DNA of 64,000 nt from JAHBVH01 sp034432375. Lineage in GTDB: Bacteria; Chloroflexota; Anaerolineae; Caldilineales; Caldilineaceae. Below the pieces are notes generated by a model. The model was not told where the DNA came from, searched no databases, and saw only the letters and a list, made by a program, of their open reading frames with translations. The number at the start of each line of letters is the position of its first letter. Positions within the stretch are counted from its first letter, which is position 1. Made by a program: the position numbers and the translations under genes. The stretch lies in contig DAOUCA010000034.1 of NCBI GenBank assembly GCA_034432375.1, forward strand, positions 58,727 to 122,726, read 5' to 3'. Shown here piece after piece: positions 36,942 through 45,164 of this stretch.

Positions 36942-39900
36942 TCATTGCACCAAGGACGACCGTTGCTCTTCGGGCAACGCCTCCAACTTAGTAAGCAATA
37001 GTTCTAAATCAACCTGATCGACGCTTTCTGCCTGTATTTGTGTAATGATGGTTGCCATCTCGGCAATCGTTGGCGCATTGAAAAGTCGGCGGAGTGGAAA
37101 ATCTACCTGAAAGTGGGTGTTGATACGCGCGACTATCTGCGTTGCTAGCAGTGAATGTCCGTTTAATACAAAGAAATTATCGTTTACACCTATGCGCTGT
37201 AGTTGTAAGAGTTCCTGCCAAATTACTGCCACCTGTTGTTCTGTTTCATTGCGGGGTGCTAGATGGGATAGGCTTTCCTCTGCCCTTTGCCACTCCGGTG
37301 TTGGTAGCGCTCTTTGGTCAACTTTGCCATTGAGCAAGCGCGGTAAGTGTGCGATTGGGACAAAGTAAGCAGGAATCATATAGGATGGCAGCTTGCTTTG
37401 GAGATAGGCGCGTAGTGTAGCGAGTGGCAGTTCGACGTTAGGCATTGAAACCACATACGCAATTAGTGCTTTGTCGCCCTGATGTTCCTGAGCCACCACA
37501 CATGCATCCTGGATCACAGTATGGGTCAAAAGCTGCGCCTCAATCTCGCCCAGTTCTACCCGATAGCCACGAATTTTGACTTGTTGATCCCGGCGCCCAA
37601 TGAATTCAATATCGCCTGAAGGGAGATATCGCACAAAATCACCGGTGCGATAGAGGCGACCGCTCCCGAATGGATTGGCAACAAAGCGCTCGGCAGTCAG
37701 TTCCGGTTGGTTGAGATAACCGCGCGCCACGCCGCTGCCGCCGATATAGAGTTCGCCTGGGATCCCAATCGGCAGAGGGCGCATCTGTGCGTCTAAAATG
37801 TAGTGCGTTACATTGCTAATTGGTTGCCCGATTGGCACCCGTGTCACCGCCTGCCCCGTTGAAAAGTCAGCCTTGTAACAAGTGCTAACGCAGGTAGTTT
37901 CGGCCGGACCATATACATTGAACCATTCCACCCTATTGCCAATTTTCTCTTGCCATATTTTGAATGGGTCCTCCCGGACTCGATCCATCCCTGTAATCAC
38001 CACACGCAGAAATGCTGGAATATCCGCATCTTCGGTGGCCAAGAATTGGACCCACTGTTGCCAATAGGCAACAGGTAATGATGCGATGGTAATCTGATAG
38101 GATGCAAGTAATTGAAAAAATTCTTTAATCGATGGCACTTCATCATAGGGCCGCATGATGAGCGTTGCTCCACCGCATAAGGTGTTGACTACTTCCGCAA
38201 TAAAATGTTCCGAACCGACTGAGCTAAACTGCAATCGGCGATCTTGAAGAGAGAGACCTACCATACGGCCAAAAAATAAGGCATAATTGGCGAGAGCTTG
38301 ATGTGTACTCATTACCCCTTTGGGTTCGCCTGTAGAACCAGAAGTATAGACAACATAGGCGAGATGGTCAGGCTGAACTGGCGGGTATAGGTTTTGTGTA
38401 GATTGCTGTTGCAGGGTTTCATCCAGAGAATCGAGGCAGATTGTCTCAAATGACAGACCAGTGGCCTTGACAGGATCGAGGCCACCACTAACAGCTTGAT
38501 GGGTGATCACAAATTTAACTTGACCTTGCGTGAGGATTCCCACAAGGCGCTCTGCCGGCCAGGTTGGGTCAAGCAAAATAAAGGCACCGCCAGCCTTGAG
38601 AACAGCTAACAAAGCGATGATCGCCCTGGGTGTGCGGTCTAAGAAGAGTGCCACCAATCTTTCGGCCCCAACGCCTTTTTGACAAAGTAGATAGGCTAAT
38701 TGATTGGCCGCTTTGTTCACTTCGTCATACGTAATCTGCTCTTCACGATAGCGCAAGGCAACTTGATTGGGTGATCTTTGAACTTGTGCTTCAATCAAGC
38801 AATGGAGTAATGATTGCGGATTCGCGTAATAAGTCTGATTCCATGTGTGTAGAAGCTGATGGTGCTCCTCATTCGATAAGATCTGAAGTTGCGAAAGCTG
38901 TAAATTGGGTGTGGCAACCATACAACGGAGAATATTACCGAAATGAGTCAAGAGCCGTTGAATCGTAGCTGCATCAAAAAGGTCTGTACGATAATGGAGG
39001 ACAACACGGAAGCCTTCAGAGAGAGCGATAAGATCAAGCATTAAATCAAATTCCGCAAGATTTTTATCGACATCAAGCCGATCGACCACAAGTCCAGGCA
39101 GCGTATATTCCGGCATTGGCGTCTCAAAAAAGTGCAAGAATGCTTGACAGACCACCGGTCGCGCTAGCTCACGACTCGGGCGGATGGCTTCAACAATCTT
39201 TTCAAAAGGTAACGCTTGATGATCGTATGCATCAAGCGTTACTTGCCGAAGGCGGGCTAAGAGTTGGCGTATGGTTGGGTCGCCACGCAGGCCACAGCGC
39301 AAAGGCAAAGTATTAGCGAAAAAACCGATCAGCCCTTCAACCTCGGTATGTTGACGGTTAATAAAGGGCGAGCCGATCAGGATCTCCTCTTGACCTGAGT
39401 AATAGTGTAACAAGATACTAAAGGCCGTCAGGATAGCCATAAAAAGGGTGGAATTCTCGTCGTGACACAAATTGCGCAAATCGGCGAGCAAAGGTAGGGG
39501 CAAAAGCATGCTTTCTTTGGTACCCGTGTGCGTATGCGTGGTTGTTTGGACGGATGGACGCGGGCGATCCGTCGGCAAGTCTAAAATCGGCAGTTCACCG
39601 GCTAGTTGTGCTTTCCAATAATTTACTTCTTTTTGCCACTCTCCTGCCTTGTACATTTTGCGTTGCCAGAGGGAAAAATCAGCATATTGGATCGGTAAAT
39701 CAGGCAATTGGGCCGATTTCTCCTGACAGAGTTCACGATAGATGAAACAGAATTCGCGTTGGAAAATTTGGCGCGATAAATAGTCAGTCACAATATGGTG
39801 TGTCACAAACAGAAGAACATGCTCTTGTTCAGCAAGGCGATAGAGGGAAACCCGCTGTGGCAGTTCGTGGGCCAGCCGGAAGGGACGCAACGTCTCAGCA

Positions 39901-40325
39901 CGCAATGCCACTTGTAGACGCCCCTCGCGTTCCTCAACAGGACAATCGCGCAGATCAACGACCGGAATCGGTACGATGACAAAATCACAAATCTGCTGGA
40001 CGGGAACGCCATCGACAGTGGGAAAGAGTGTCCGCAATGCTTCGTGTCGCTGATAGATGCCATCAACTGTTGCTTGTAGCGCAACCATGTTTACGGGCCC
40101 GCACAACCGGAGAGCGCTGGGCATATTGTAAAACGCACTATCTGGCGATAATTGCTGAATAAACCATAGCTGTTCCTGTGCAAATGAAAGCAACGGCTGC
40201 CCTGCATGAGTGCGACGGGGAATAGATGTTGGGGACGTGGTGACAGTGAAGTCAAATAAAGTGTTCTCTAGGCGTGTGCGTTGTTCGGGGGTAAGCGTAG
40301 CGAGTAAATCTCTTACATCATTCAT
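36942..40325 (-). CDS. NRPS module C-A-T
   Basis: 1127 residues. The C domain (about 35-470) has THHIVTDYLS (HHxxxD intact). The A domain has YTSGSTGEPKGV, FNVYGPAETT, LYRTGDFVR, GRRDQQVKIRGYRVELGEIE and NGKVDQRA. In the A4 region the sequence reads QFSSVGSEHF, with Ser at the position of the usual Asp235, so the building block may lack a normal alpha-amino group or be bound unusually. The T domain has VLNGHSLLATQ, with Ser present and Asn replacing the usual first Gly. There is no TE, and the chain is passed to the C-A-T-TE protein. The start is the ATG at 40325, which overlaps the methyltransferase stop as ATGA (translational coupling), rather than 40340. Confidence 0.92.
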   Translation of the reverse strand: MNDVRDLLATLTPEQRTRLENTLFDFTVTTSPTSIPRRTHAGQPLLSFAQEQLWFIQQLSPDSAFYNMPSALRLCGPVNMVALQATVDGIYQRHEALRTLFPTVDGVPVQQICDFVIVPIPVVDLRDCPVEEREGRLQVALRAETLRPFRLAHELPQRVSLYRLAEQEHVLLFVTHHIVTDYLSRQIFQREFCFIYRELCQEKSAQLPDLPIQYADFSLWQRKMYKAGEWQKEVNYWKAQLAGELPILDLPTDRPRPSVQTTTHTHTGTKESMLLPLPLLADLRNLCHDENSTLFMAILTAFSILLHYYSGQEEILIGSPFINRQHTEVEGLIGFFANTLPLRCGLRGDPTIRQLLARLRQVTLDAYDHQALPFEKIVEAIRPSRELARPVVCQAFLHFFETPMPEYTLPGLVVDRLDVDKNLAEFDLMLDLIALSEGFRVVLHYRTDLFDAATIQRLLTHFGNILRCMVATPNLQLSQLQILSNEEHHQLLHTWNQTYYANPQSLLHCLIEAQVQRSPNQVALRYREEQITYDEVNKAANQLAYLLCQKGVGAERLVALFLDRTPRAIIALLAVLKAGGAFILLDPTWPAERLVGILTQGQVKFVITHQAVSGGLDPVKATGLSFETICLDSLDETLQQQSTQNLYPPVQPDHLAYVVYTSGSTGEPKGVMSTHQALANYALFFGRMVGLSLQDRRLQFSSVGSEHFIAEVVNTLCGGATLIMRPYDEVPSIKEFFQLLASYQITIASLPVAYWQQWVQFLATEDADIPAFLRVVITGMDRVREDPFKIWQEKIGNRVEWFNVYGPAETTCVSTCYKADFSTGQAVTRVPIGQPISNVTHYILDAQMRPLPIGIPGELYIGGSGVARGYLNQPELTAERFVANPFGSGRLYRTGDFVRYLPSGDIEFIGRRDQQVKIRGYRVELGEIEAQLLTHTVIQDACVVAQEHQGDKALIAYVVSMPNVELPLATLRAYLQSKLPSYMIPAYFVPIAHLPRLLNGKVDQRALPTPEWQRAEESLSHLAPRNETEQQVAVIWQELLQLQRIGVNDNFFVLNGHSLLATQIVARINTHFQVDFPLRRLFNAPTIAEMATIITQIQAESVDQVDLELLLTKLEALPEEQRSSLVQ

Positions 40326-41224
40326 TGAGCACCAGACCAATGTTCATTTCTAAAAATTTCTTTCTGACTTCGTTTGCGCAGCAACAAAACCGGACAACAG
40401 TCACCTAATGGATAGGCAGGGAAAACCCTATCAATCCTTTCAAAATAGGTAGATAGAGTCTGTTCGGCCGCTGACAAGGTCGGGAACGCATAGCGTGCGT
40501 TTGAGTGTTCATAGTATGCGATCGTCTCGAGCCAGGTGACAGGCCAGCCGGTTGTTCCGAGGATCGCCTGTTGATCGAGTTTGGCCTGTACCCATTGTTG
40601 CCAAACATCGCGTACGGCTATGTTGTAAGATTCATCTACTAAGCTCATACTGAGGAGAAATTTAAACCCATCAAATGTATGGAAGCGGCCGGCCATTAAC
40701 GCTTGAAAGAGTTCATCAGGGGTCGGCATTTGGACAGGTTGTACATAGATGCGCACGATCAACATGCCTTCATCATGTAATGCGCGTGCGACAGACTCGG
40801 CCAATTGGTGAAACCTCATGGGAAAGTCCAAACAGTTGAAGCTGCCATCCCCGATCACAATCGAACAAGATGCGTCTGCAACGGGCAAAGCAAGCCAATC
40901 ACCTAGCTTTGCCTGGCGTACACCCGGTACATCACCGGGCCAGACGCTACCCAGCATTCTTTCGGCGCTATCAATTGCCAGCAGGTTCGTTCCCTGCGGC
41001 CAAGCCATTGTTGCAATATCGGGTGTTACCCCCAACAAAAGTGCCAGCAGGTTTGCATTCGATGTTTGCTCTGTCACAGACGCGCGTAAACAAGCTACTC
41101 CCTGAGCAACGAAACGTTCAATGATGGCAATATCTTGCGCACAGGGATGTAGAGGCGATTGTGTCTTATGATAAGCCTCTGCCACCTTAGACCAATGTCT
41201 AGCCACTTGTTTTGTTTCCATCAT
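40322..41224 (-). CDS. Class I SAM-dependent methyltransferase
   Basis: 300 residues. The SAM-binding core is recognisable but diverged: 'LLALLLGVTPDIATMAWPQG' with motif I partly degenerate, then NLLAIDSAERML with the acidic residue at the end of strand 2 that binds the ribose, then GDWLALPVADAS and IVIGDGSFNCLD (post-motif IV). It is encoded inside the NRPS operon, starts 10 bp after the ligase-ACP stop with GAGGT 7-8 bases before the ATG, and overlaps the C-A-T gene. It therefore probably methylates the peptide, its acyl part or the finished product. Target atom unknown. Confidence 0.8.
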   Translation of the reverse strand: MMETKQVARHWSKVAEAYHKTQSPLHPCAQDIAIIERFVAQGVACLRASVTEQTSNANLLALLLGVTPDIATMAWPQGTNLLAIDSAERMLGSVWPGDVPGVRQAKLGDWLALPVADASCSIVIGDGSFNCLDFPMRFHQLAESVARALHDEGMLIVRIYVQPVQMPTPDELFQALMAGRFHTFDGFKFLLSMSLVDESYNIAVRDVWQQWVQAKLDQQAILGTTGWPVTWLETIAYYEHSNARYAFPTLSAAEQTLSTYFERIDRVFPAYPLGDCCPVLLLRKRSQKEIFRNEHWSGAQ

Positions 41225-41234
41225 CTGGATTACC

Positions 41235-43328
41235 TCACTTCAGACGAGATACTGTTGGCGAATTTGGAAATTGAGTGGACCCTGAGCTTGTTGAAGAGAG
41301 GAACGCTTCTGGCTTCGGTAAGCTCAACCGTTGCCTACCAAATTCACCAACTGCATCACACAATATTCCAGACAACACTGTATCAATTTCTGCCGATGTC
41401 TTTTGTTCAAGTTTGTACTGCATAATGCGTAGCCCCATGTCGGCAATCGTTAGGGAAGCAAAAAAGGCTTGCATGGTAAGTTCAACCTGAAAATTGTGCG
41501 ATACTTGCGTGATGATGCGGGCAGCGGCGAGCGAGTTGCCACCTAAGTGCAGAAAATCCTCATGAATCCCAATCGGTCGAACACCCAATATTGCACTCCA
41601 CAGGTCCGCCAACTTCTCTTCCAGCGGAGTGCGTGGGCCGATATAGGGCTTTTTACTCACAGTTGATGTAAGCTCAACCATGTTTATGCGTTCAGCAAAG
41701 CCAATGCGCTGTAACTTGCCCGTCGAACCAAGCGGGATTTCATGAAGGAAAATGATACGCGTCGGTATTTTGAAATAGGCCAGATGGGATGCGACAAACT
41801 CTCGCAATGCCCCCTCCGTCACCGCCCCCTCCGTCACCGCCCCCTCCGTCACCGCACCTTGATGGTGCAGGACAACTGCCGCCGCTACCGTTTCTCCCAA
41901 TTGGGGATGTGGCAGAGCAAAGGTCAGCGCCTGAGCCACTGCAGGATGGCGCAACAAAATCTCATCTACCTCTCGGGGCGCAACCTTCTCACCGCCCCGA
42001 TTGATCAACTCTTTAAGTCGTCCCGCTAGAAAGAGATAACCTTCTTCATCTAGATAGCCCTGATCACCCGTGCGGAACCAGCCATTCACAAAGGCGTTGG
42101 CGTTGGCCCCTCTATTATCTACATACCCGGCGGTGACAGTCTTGCCGCGAATGACCACCTCACCAATGAAGCCGACAGGCAAAAGGCGATTCGTCTCTTC
42201 CGCCATGATTGCGACTTGTGGACCGGTTTTATGTGCCAAGGTCAGCCCCACCGACCCAGCCTTACGCCGCAAGGGTGGCAAGGGATTGCTGGTCATTTGG
42301 TGGGCCGCCTCGGTCATGCCATAGGCTTCGATAACGGGAGCCTGGAAGGTCTGCTCCAAAGCTTCCATTACTGATGGTGACAGCGCGGCTGACGAAGAAC
42401 GTACAAAGCGTAGCTTGCCTGTCTGACTCTGCTTCGGCGCAATGGCTGCTCGCATTAAGATTGCCTGGTGCATGGTTGGTACGGCTGTATACCAGGTTGG
42501 TTGGCTCTGCTCTAGCCAGGAGAAAAAACGTGTTTCGTCAAAGCCGGGTGTGCAGACCACGCTGCCGCCGCTCATCAACGAAGCGAGTAACGCCGCCATC
42601 AGACCATGGATGTGAAAGAGGGGCATAATGTTTAGACAACGATCAGCTGGGGACAAGGCCAACGTTGCACCAATGTTGTAGGCTGAACGTAAAAGATTGC
42701 AGTGCGTCAACGGCACCATTTTGGGGCGCGCGGTCGTGCCTGATGTGTGTAGAATCAGTGCAATATCTTCTGCCTCTGCAAAACCGCTGCTAACGCTTGG
42801 CGCTGCCGCCTCACCAGTTAATCTAAAGAGTCCGGCAGTGGTTACATCAGGTATTAACTCAAAGAGTGGGATCTTGCGTGCCATTGCGACAGCGCGCACC
42901 GGCGAATCGCCCGCGTCTGCAACAATAACCGCTTTAGCATCCAGATCGCTCAAGTAAAAATCAAACTCAGTGGCGCGATAAGCCGGATTGAGTGGAGCAG
43001 CCGTTGCGCAAGCGGCCACGGCAAGAAAGGCTGTTGCCATCTCTGGACCGTTGGGCAGCACAAGCGCCACGCGATCATGGCGCCCGATACCTAACTCACT
43101 CAGACGAGCAGTCATCCTTACGAGATGTTGCTTGAGGGTAGCATACGTGAGTGCAGTACGGTTGATAGCGCAGATCGCCAGCTCATCGGGATAATCCCTT
43201 GCCATTTCTGCCAAACCGTCCAGCAGCGTCTTCGCCGATGGCACAGGGAAAACTCTTTCCTGCGGTTTGCTGCCCAGGGCATTATGCTCCAGTCTGATCG
43301 GTTGGTGTAGCTGTTCTGTACAAACCAT
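41235..43328 (-). CDS. AMP-dependent acyl ligase fused to acyl carrier protein
   Basis: About 697 residues. The ligase domain (about 30-545) has LHTSGTTARPKMVPLTH, EAYGMTEAAHQM, WFRTGDQGYLDEEGYLFLAGR and the catalytic Lys in GSTGKLQR. It resembles fatty-acyl/oxalyl-CoA-ligase-type enzymes more than NRPS A domains. The carrier domain (about 575-645) has HLGGNSLAAARI with the phosphopantetheine Ser. It would activate a carboxylic acid, load it on its own carrier domain and supply the starter to the C-A-T module. The frame is open up to 43739, but residues encoded there are a broken sulfotransferase; ATG 43328, with GAGGG 11 bases upstream, gives a start close to the ligase domain. A 15-bp in-frame repeat (GAVTE x3) lies in the C-terminal subdomain. 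The last ~30 residues read through a dispersed repeat. Confidence 0.82.
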   Translation of the reverse strand: MVCTEQLHQPIRLEHNALGSKPQERVFPVPSAKTLLDGLAEMARDYPDELAICAINRTALTYATLKQHLVRMTARLSELGIGRHDRVALVLPNGPEMATAFLAVAACATAAPLNPAYRATEFDFYLSDLDAKAVIVADAGDSPVRAVAMARKIPLFELIPDVTTAGLFRLTGEAAAPSVSSGFAEAEDIALILHTSGTTARPKMVPLTHCNLLRSAYNIGATLALSPADRCLNIMPLFHIHGLMAALLASLMSGGSVVCTPGFDETRFFSWLEQSQPTWYTAVPTMHQAILMRAAIAPKQSQTGKLRFVRSSSAALSPSVMEALEQTFQAPVIEAYGMTEAAHQMTSNPLPPLRRKAGSVGLTLAHKTGPQVAIMAEETNRLLPVGFIGEVVIRGKTVTAGYVDNRGANANAFVNGWFRTGDQGYLDEEGYLFLAGRLKELINRGGEKVAPREVDEILLRHPAVAQALTFALPHPQLGETVAAAVVLHHQGAVTEGAVTEGAVTEGALREFVASHLAYFKIPTRIIFLHEIPLGSTGKLQRIGFAERINMVELTSTVSKKPYIGPRTPLEEKLADLWSAILGVRPIGIHEDFLHLGGNSLAAARIITQVSHNFQVELTMQAFFASLTIADMGLRIMQYKLEQKTSAEIDTVLSGILCDAVGEFGRQRLSLPKPEAFLSSTSSGSTQFPNSPTVSRLK
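41807..41855. repeat. 15-bp in-frame tandem repeat inside the acyl ligase gene
   Basis: Three copies of ACCGCCCCCTCCGTC, translated on the minus strand as GAVTEGAVTEGAVTE, followed by GAL. The unit is a multiple of three, so changes in copy number keep the frame. It lies in the mobile C-terminal lid subdomain of the ligase. Confidence 0.9.
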
Positions 43329-43948
43329 CTGAACTGATTCCCTCTTTGTAAGGAAAATTGTTGGGTTGTCGTAGCAAGCGATTTGCCTCCGCTTCAGAAA
43401 ACTGTTCCAGTTGACTGATAAGCTGTTCAAGGTTGTCGTCGGCAGCGGGCGGTGTTCGTTGCGGCCGAAGCATGGGTTTCGGCAAATCTTCCCGTCGATA
43501 GCCAAGTTTGCTGCCACTTTCCAGGTTAAATCGCCGAGAAAGTCGCTGGTGTATTCGGCCCGCCACTGATCAGCAATCGTCGGCTCAATTCGCGTAAATT
43601 GGTGAAAGGTTGGGTCGCCAACCAGCAATGACATTCGATAGAGACGATTGGTCATCCTTGCCGCTGGATCACTATAGGGTTGCAGCATAGCTGGATGAAA
43701 GTCTAGTTCGAGAAATTGACAAATTTGTTCGCTGGCCACTTACGGCATACAAACTAGATCCTCATGGCGCACATGAAGGTGACGTTCGGCCGGCAACTCT
43801 GCGAGGAAGGTCTCTATCGTTTGATGTGGGTAAACCCAAAGTTGCTCGGCCAACGCGCGTGCCGAGAGGTCGACGTTGTATTTGAAAAGAGTGCTTCGGC
43901 ATGTTGCAAAATGTTGAGATGCAAGGCATAAGCCGGCGTTTTGTCGAC
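43329..43948 (-). pseudogene. Decayed sulfotransferase domain of a lost NRPS/PKS module
   Basis: Reading down from 43948: VDKTPAYALHLNILQHAEAL, then after a frame change ARALAEQLWVYPHQTIETFL and RHLHVRHEDLVCMP, then an in-frame TAA (43740-43742). After the stop comes ASEQICQFLELDFHPAMLQP, GDPTFHQFTRIEP and SDFLGDLTWKVA, then in yet another frame NLEQLISQLEQFSEAEANRL, the typical linker seen after such modules. The order and wording match the sulfotransferase family found embedded in NRPS/PKS proteins. At least two frameshifts and one nonsense codon make it inactive. The PAPS-binding N-terminal part is missing. Confidence 0.85.
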
Positions 43949-44139
43949 CAGGAACCTTTACGAATCACAATCTCACCGACTTCGCCCGTGCTACATTCCT
44001 CTTCCTGATCATTTGCAATCAGAATTTCACGATCCCCCGTGATATAGCCGGCCGGCACAACTTGCTCCGTAAAGTCGGTCGTCTTCTCAATCAAATACTC
44101 TGTGATCATCTGCACTTCGCTTGTACCATAACTAAAACG
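43949..44139 (-). pseudogene. Fragment of an adenylation domain
   Basis: 64 codons read FSYGTSEVQMITEYLI ... VPAGYITGDREILIANDQEE ... GEVGEIVIRKGSW, which corresponds to the A5-A6 part of an NRPS adenylation domain, of the same subclass as the A-T-TE protein at 28140. The upstream half and everything from A7 on are missing. It is joined directly to the sulfotransferase remnant, which implies an internal deletion in a once larger gene. Confidence 0.8.
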
Positions 44140-44256
44140 TATTGCCACAAATTCACCCGCTTCGACAGCAAAATTGATTCTGTCGGCAGCAAGCAATAAG
44201 TTCTGGGTACGTTTCATCTTGTAATGTACGGAAACACTTTTGACGTTTAGCTTCAT
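44140..44256 (-). pseudogene. N-terminal fragment of an SsuB/TauB-type ABC ATPase
   Basis: 39 codons starting at ATG 44256 (MKLNVKSVSVHYKMKRTQNL ... AVEAGEFVAI) match the start of nitrate/sulfonate/taurine-type ABC ATPases and stop just before the Walker A. They are fused in frame to the adenylation fragment. This is a recombination scar. It is not clear whether the ABC gene was an old neighbour of the cluster. Confidence 0.7.
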
Positions 44257-44338
44257 GTCTCTCACATTGGCCGCTTGACAGCACGTGTGAATGCTAGTCG
44301 AGAAATTGTAGGAATTACGCAAGTGGCCGTTAAGTAGA

Positions 44339-44492
44339 CTAGGGTCTGTTGACATTTGCCAAAACGACCAATCAATTGGCCGACTAACACCGAAAAGCCG
44401 CCTCAGCGGCTAGGTATGTAGCCGCTGAGGCAGCTTTTCGGTGTTAGCAGCGGGTTTCAACCCTGCAAAATTGAAATGGCAACAGAACCTAG
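44339..44492. mobile_element. 154-bp CTAG-flanked miniature element, copy B (intact, empty site)
   Basis: The ends are CTAGGGTCTGTTGACATTT and, reverse complemented, CTAGGTTCTGTTGCCATTT. It carries the same GCCGCCTCAGCGG hairpin core as copy A at 23655-23958 but without the 147-bp insertion. The only notable length difference is one T. It sits at the upstream edge of the decayed NRPS module. Confidence 0.92.
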
Positions 44493-45164
44493 TTTCGTCA
44501 TATCGAAACTAGTCTACTTGTAAGTCCTACATCGGTTGCGATCGTCTCTATACTATCAGTTTTGACGTAGTAATAAATCCTAGCTTTTACGCAACTTTCG
44601 CTGCACTGGCTAGTAATTTTGATAGGGGCTTATAAATTAAGATTGATATGGATTAATACTAGTACACCGCGGCGTAAATAAGCCTATAGTACCCTAGCTC
44701 AAGGCGGGTCCGTGACCCGCTGGATTAAGCTATTGGTCTATTTAGGCCGTCACGTACTAGTGGTTAACAATTTGCTTGTTTTGAGGGTGTATGGCTTAGC
44801 AATTGGAAGAAGCAAGGATGGGAGCAGTGCGTGGAATCGTGAAGCAACGACGAATATGTAAATCTAAGCCCTATTGATATAAACTTGGCTCGGTGGTATG
44901 CCGCAAATGTTCAAGTTTTAGGAAATACCCTCGCTGCTTGTGGATTGATGTAGCTTTCCATAAATTAAGCTAGAAAACTATTGAATGACAAAATGTATTA
45001 TAAAGAGTAAACTTATATTAGTCAAATGTCTTGTGTCGCTAGGGGTAAATTTATAGTTGAGAGGAGATTGTGCCGTTGCGGTCGTTGTCAGTACAACGAC
45101 CGCAACGCTATAAAAATATTCAAAAGCCTTGGGATATCTTCTTGCAACTTCGAAGTTTGAACGC
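44493..45164. other. AT-rich intergenic stretch between NRPS island and fdrA
   Basis: About 670 bp, clearly richer in A and T than the flanking genes, without a supported reading frame on either strand. It contains the 102-bp CTAG element at 44659-44760. It lies downstream of fdrA and upstream of the NRPS operon, so the operon's promoter may be here or in the element at 44339; no convincing -35/-10 pair was found by eye. Confidence 0.6.
44659..44760. mobile_element. 102-bp CTAG-ended inverted-repeat element
   Basis: It starts CTAGTACACCGCGGCGTAAA and ends, as reverse complement, CTAGTACGTGACGGCCTAAA: imperfect terminal repeats of about 30 bp with CTAG at both tips. The inner stem is AGCGGGTC/GACCCGCT. 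One end of the same element family is found alone at 23626-23658. Non-coding. Confidence 0.75.

Noticed and set aside
43329..43739. First 137 codons of the acyl-ligase open frame as a real domain
   Set aside because: They encode the tail of a sulfotransferase that is cut by a stop just upstream and frameshifted again before the ligase, so they are a remnant.
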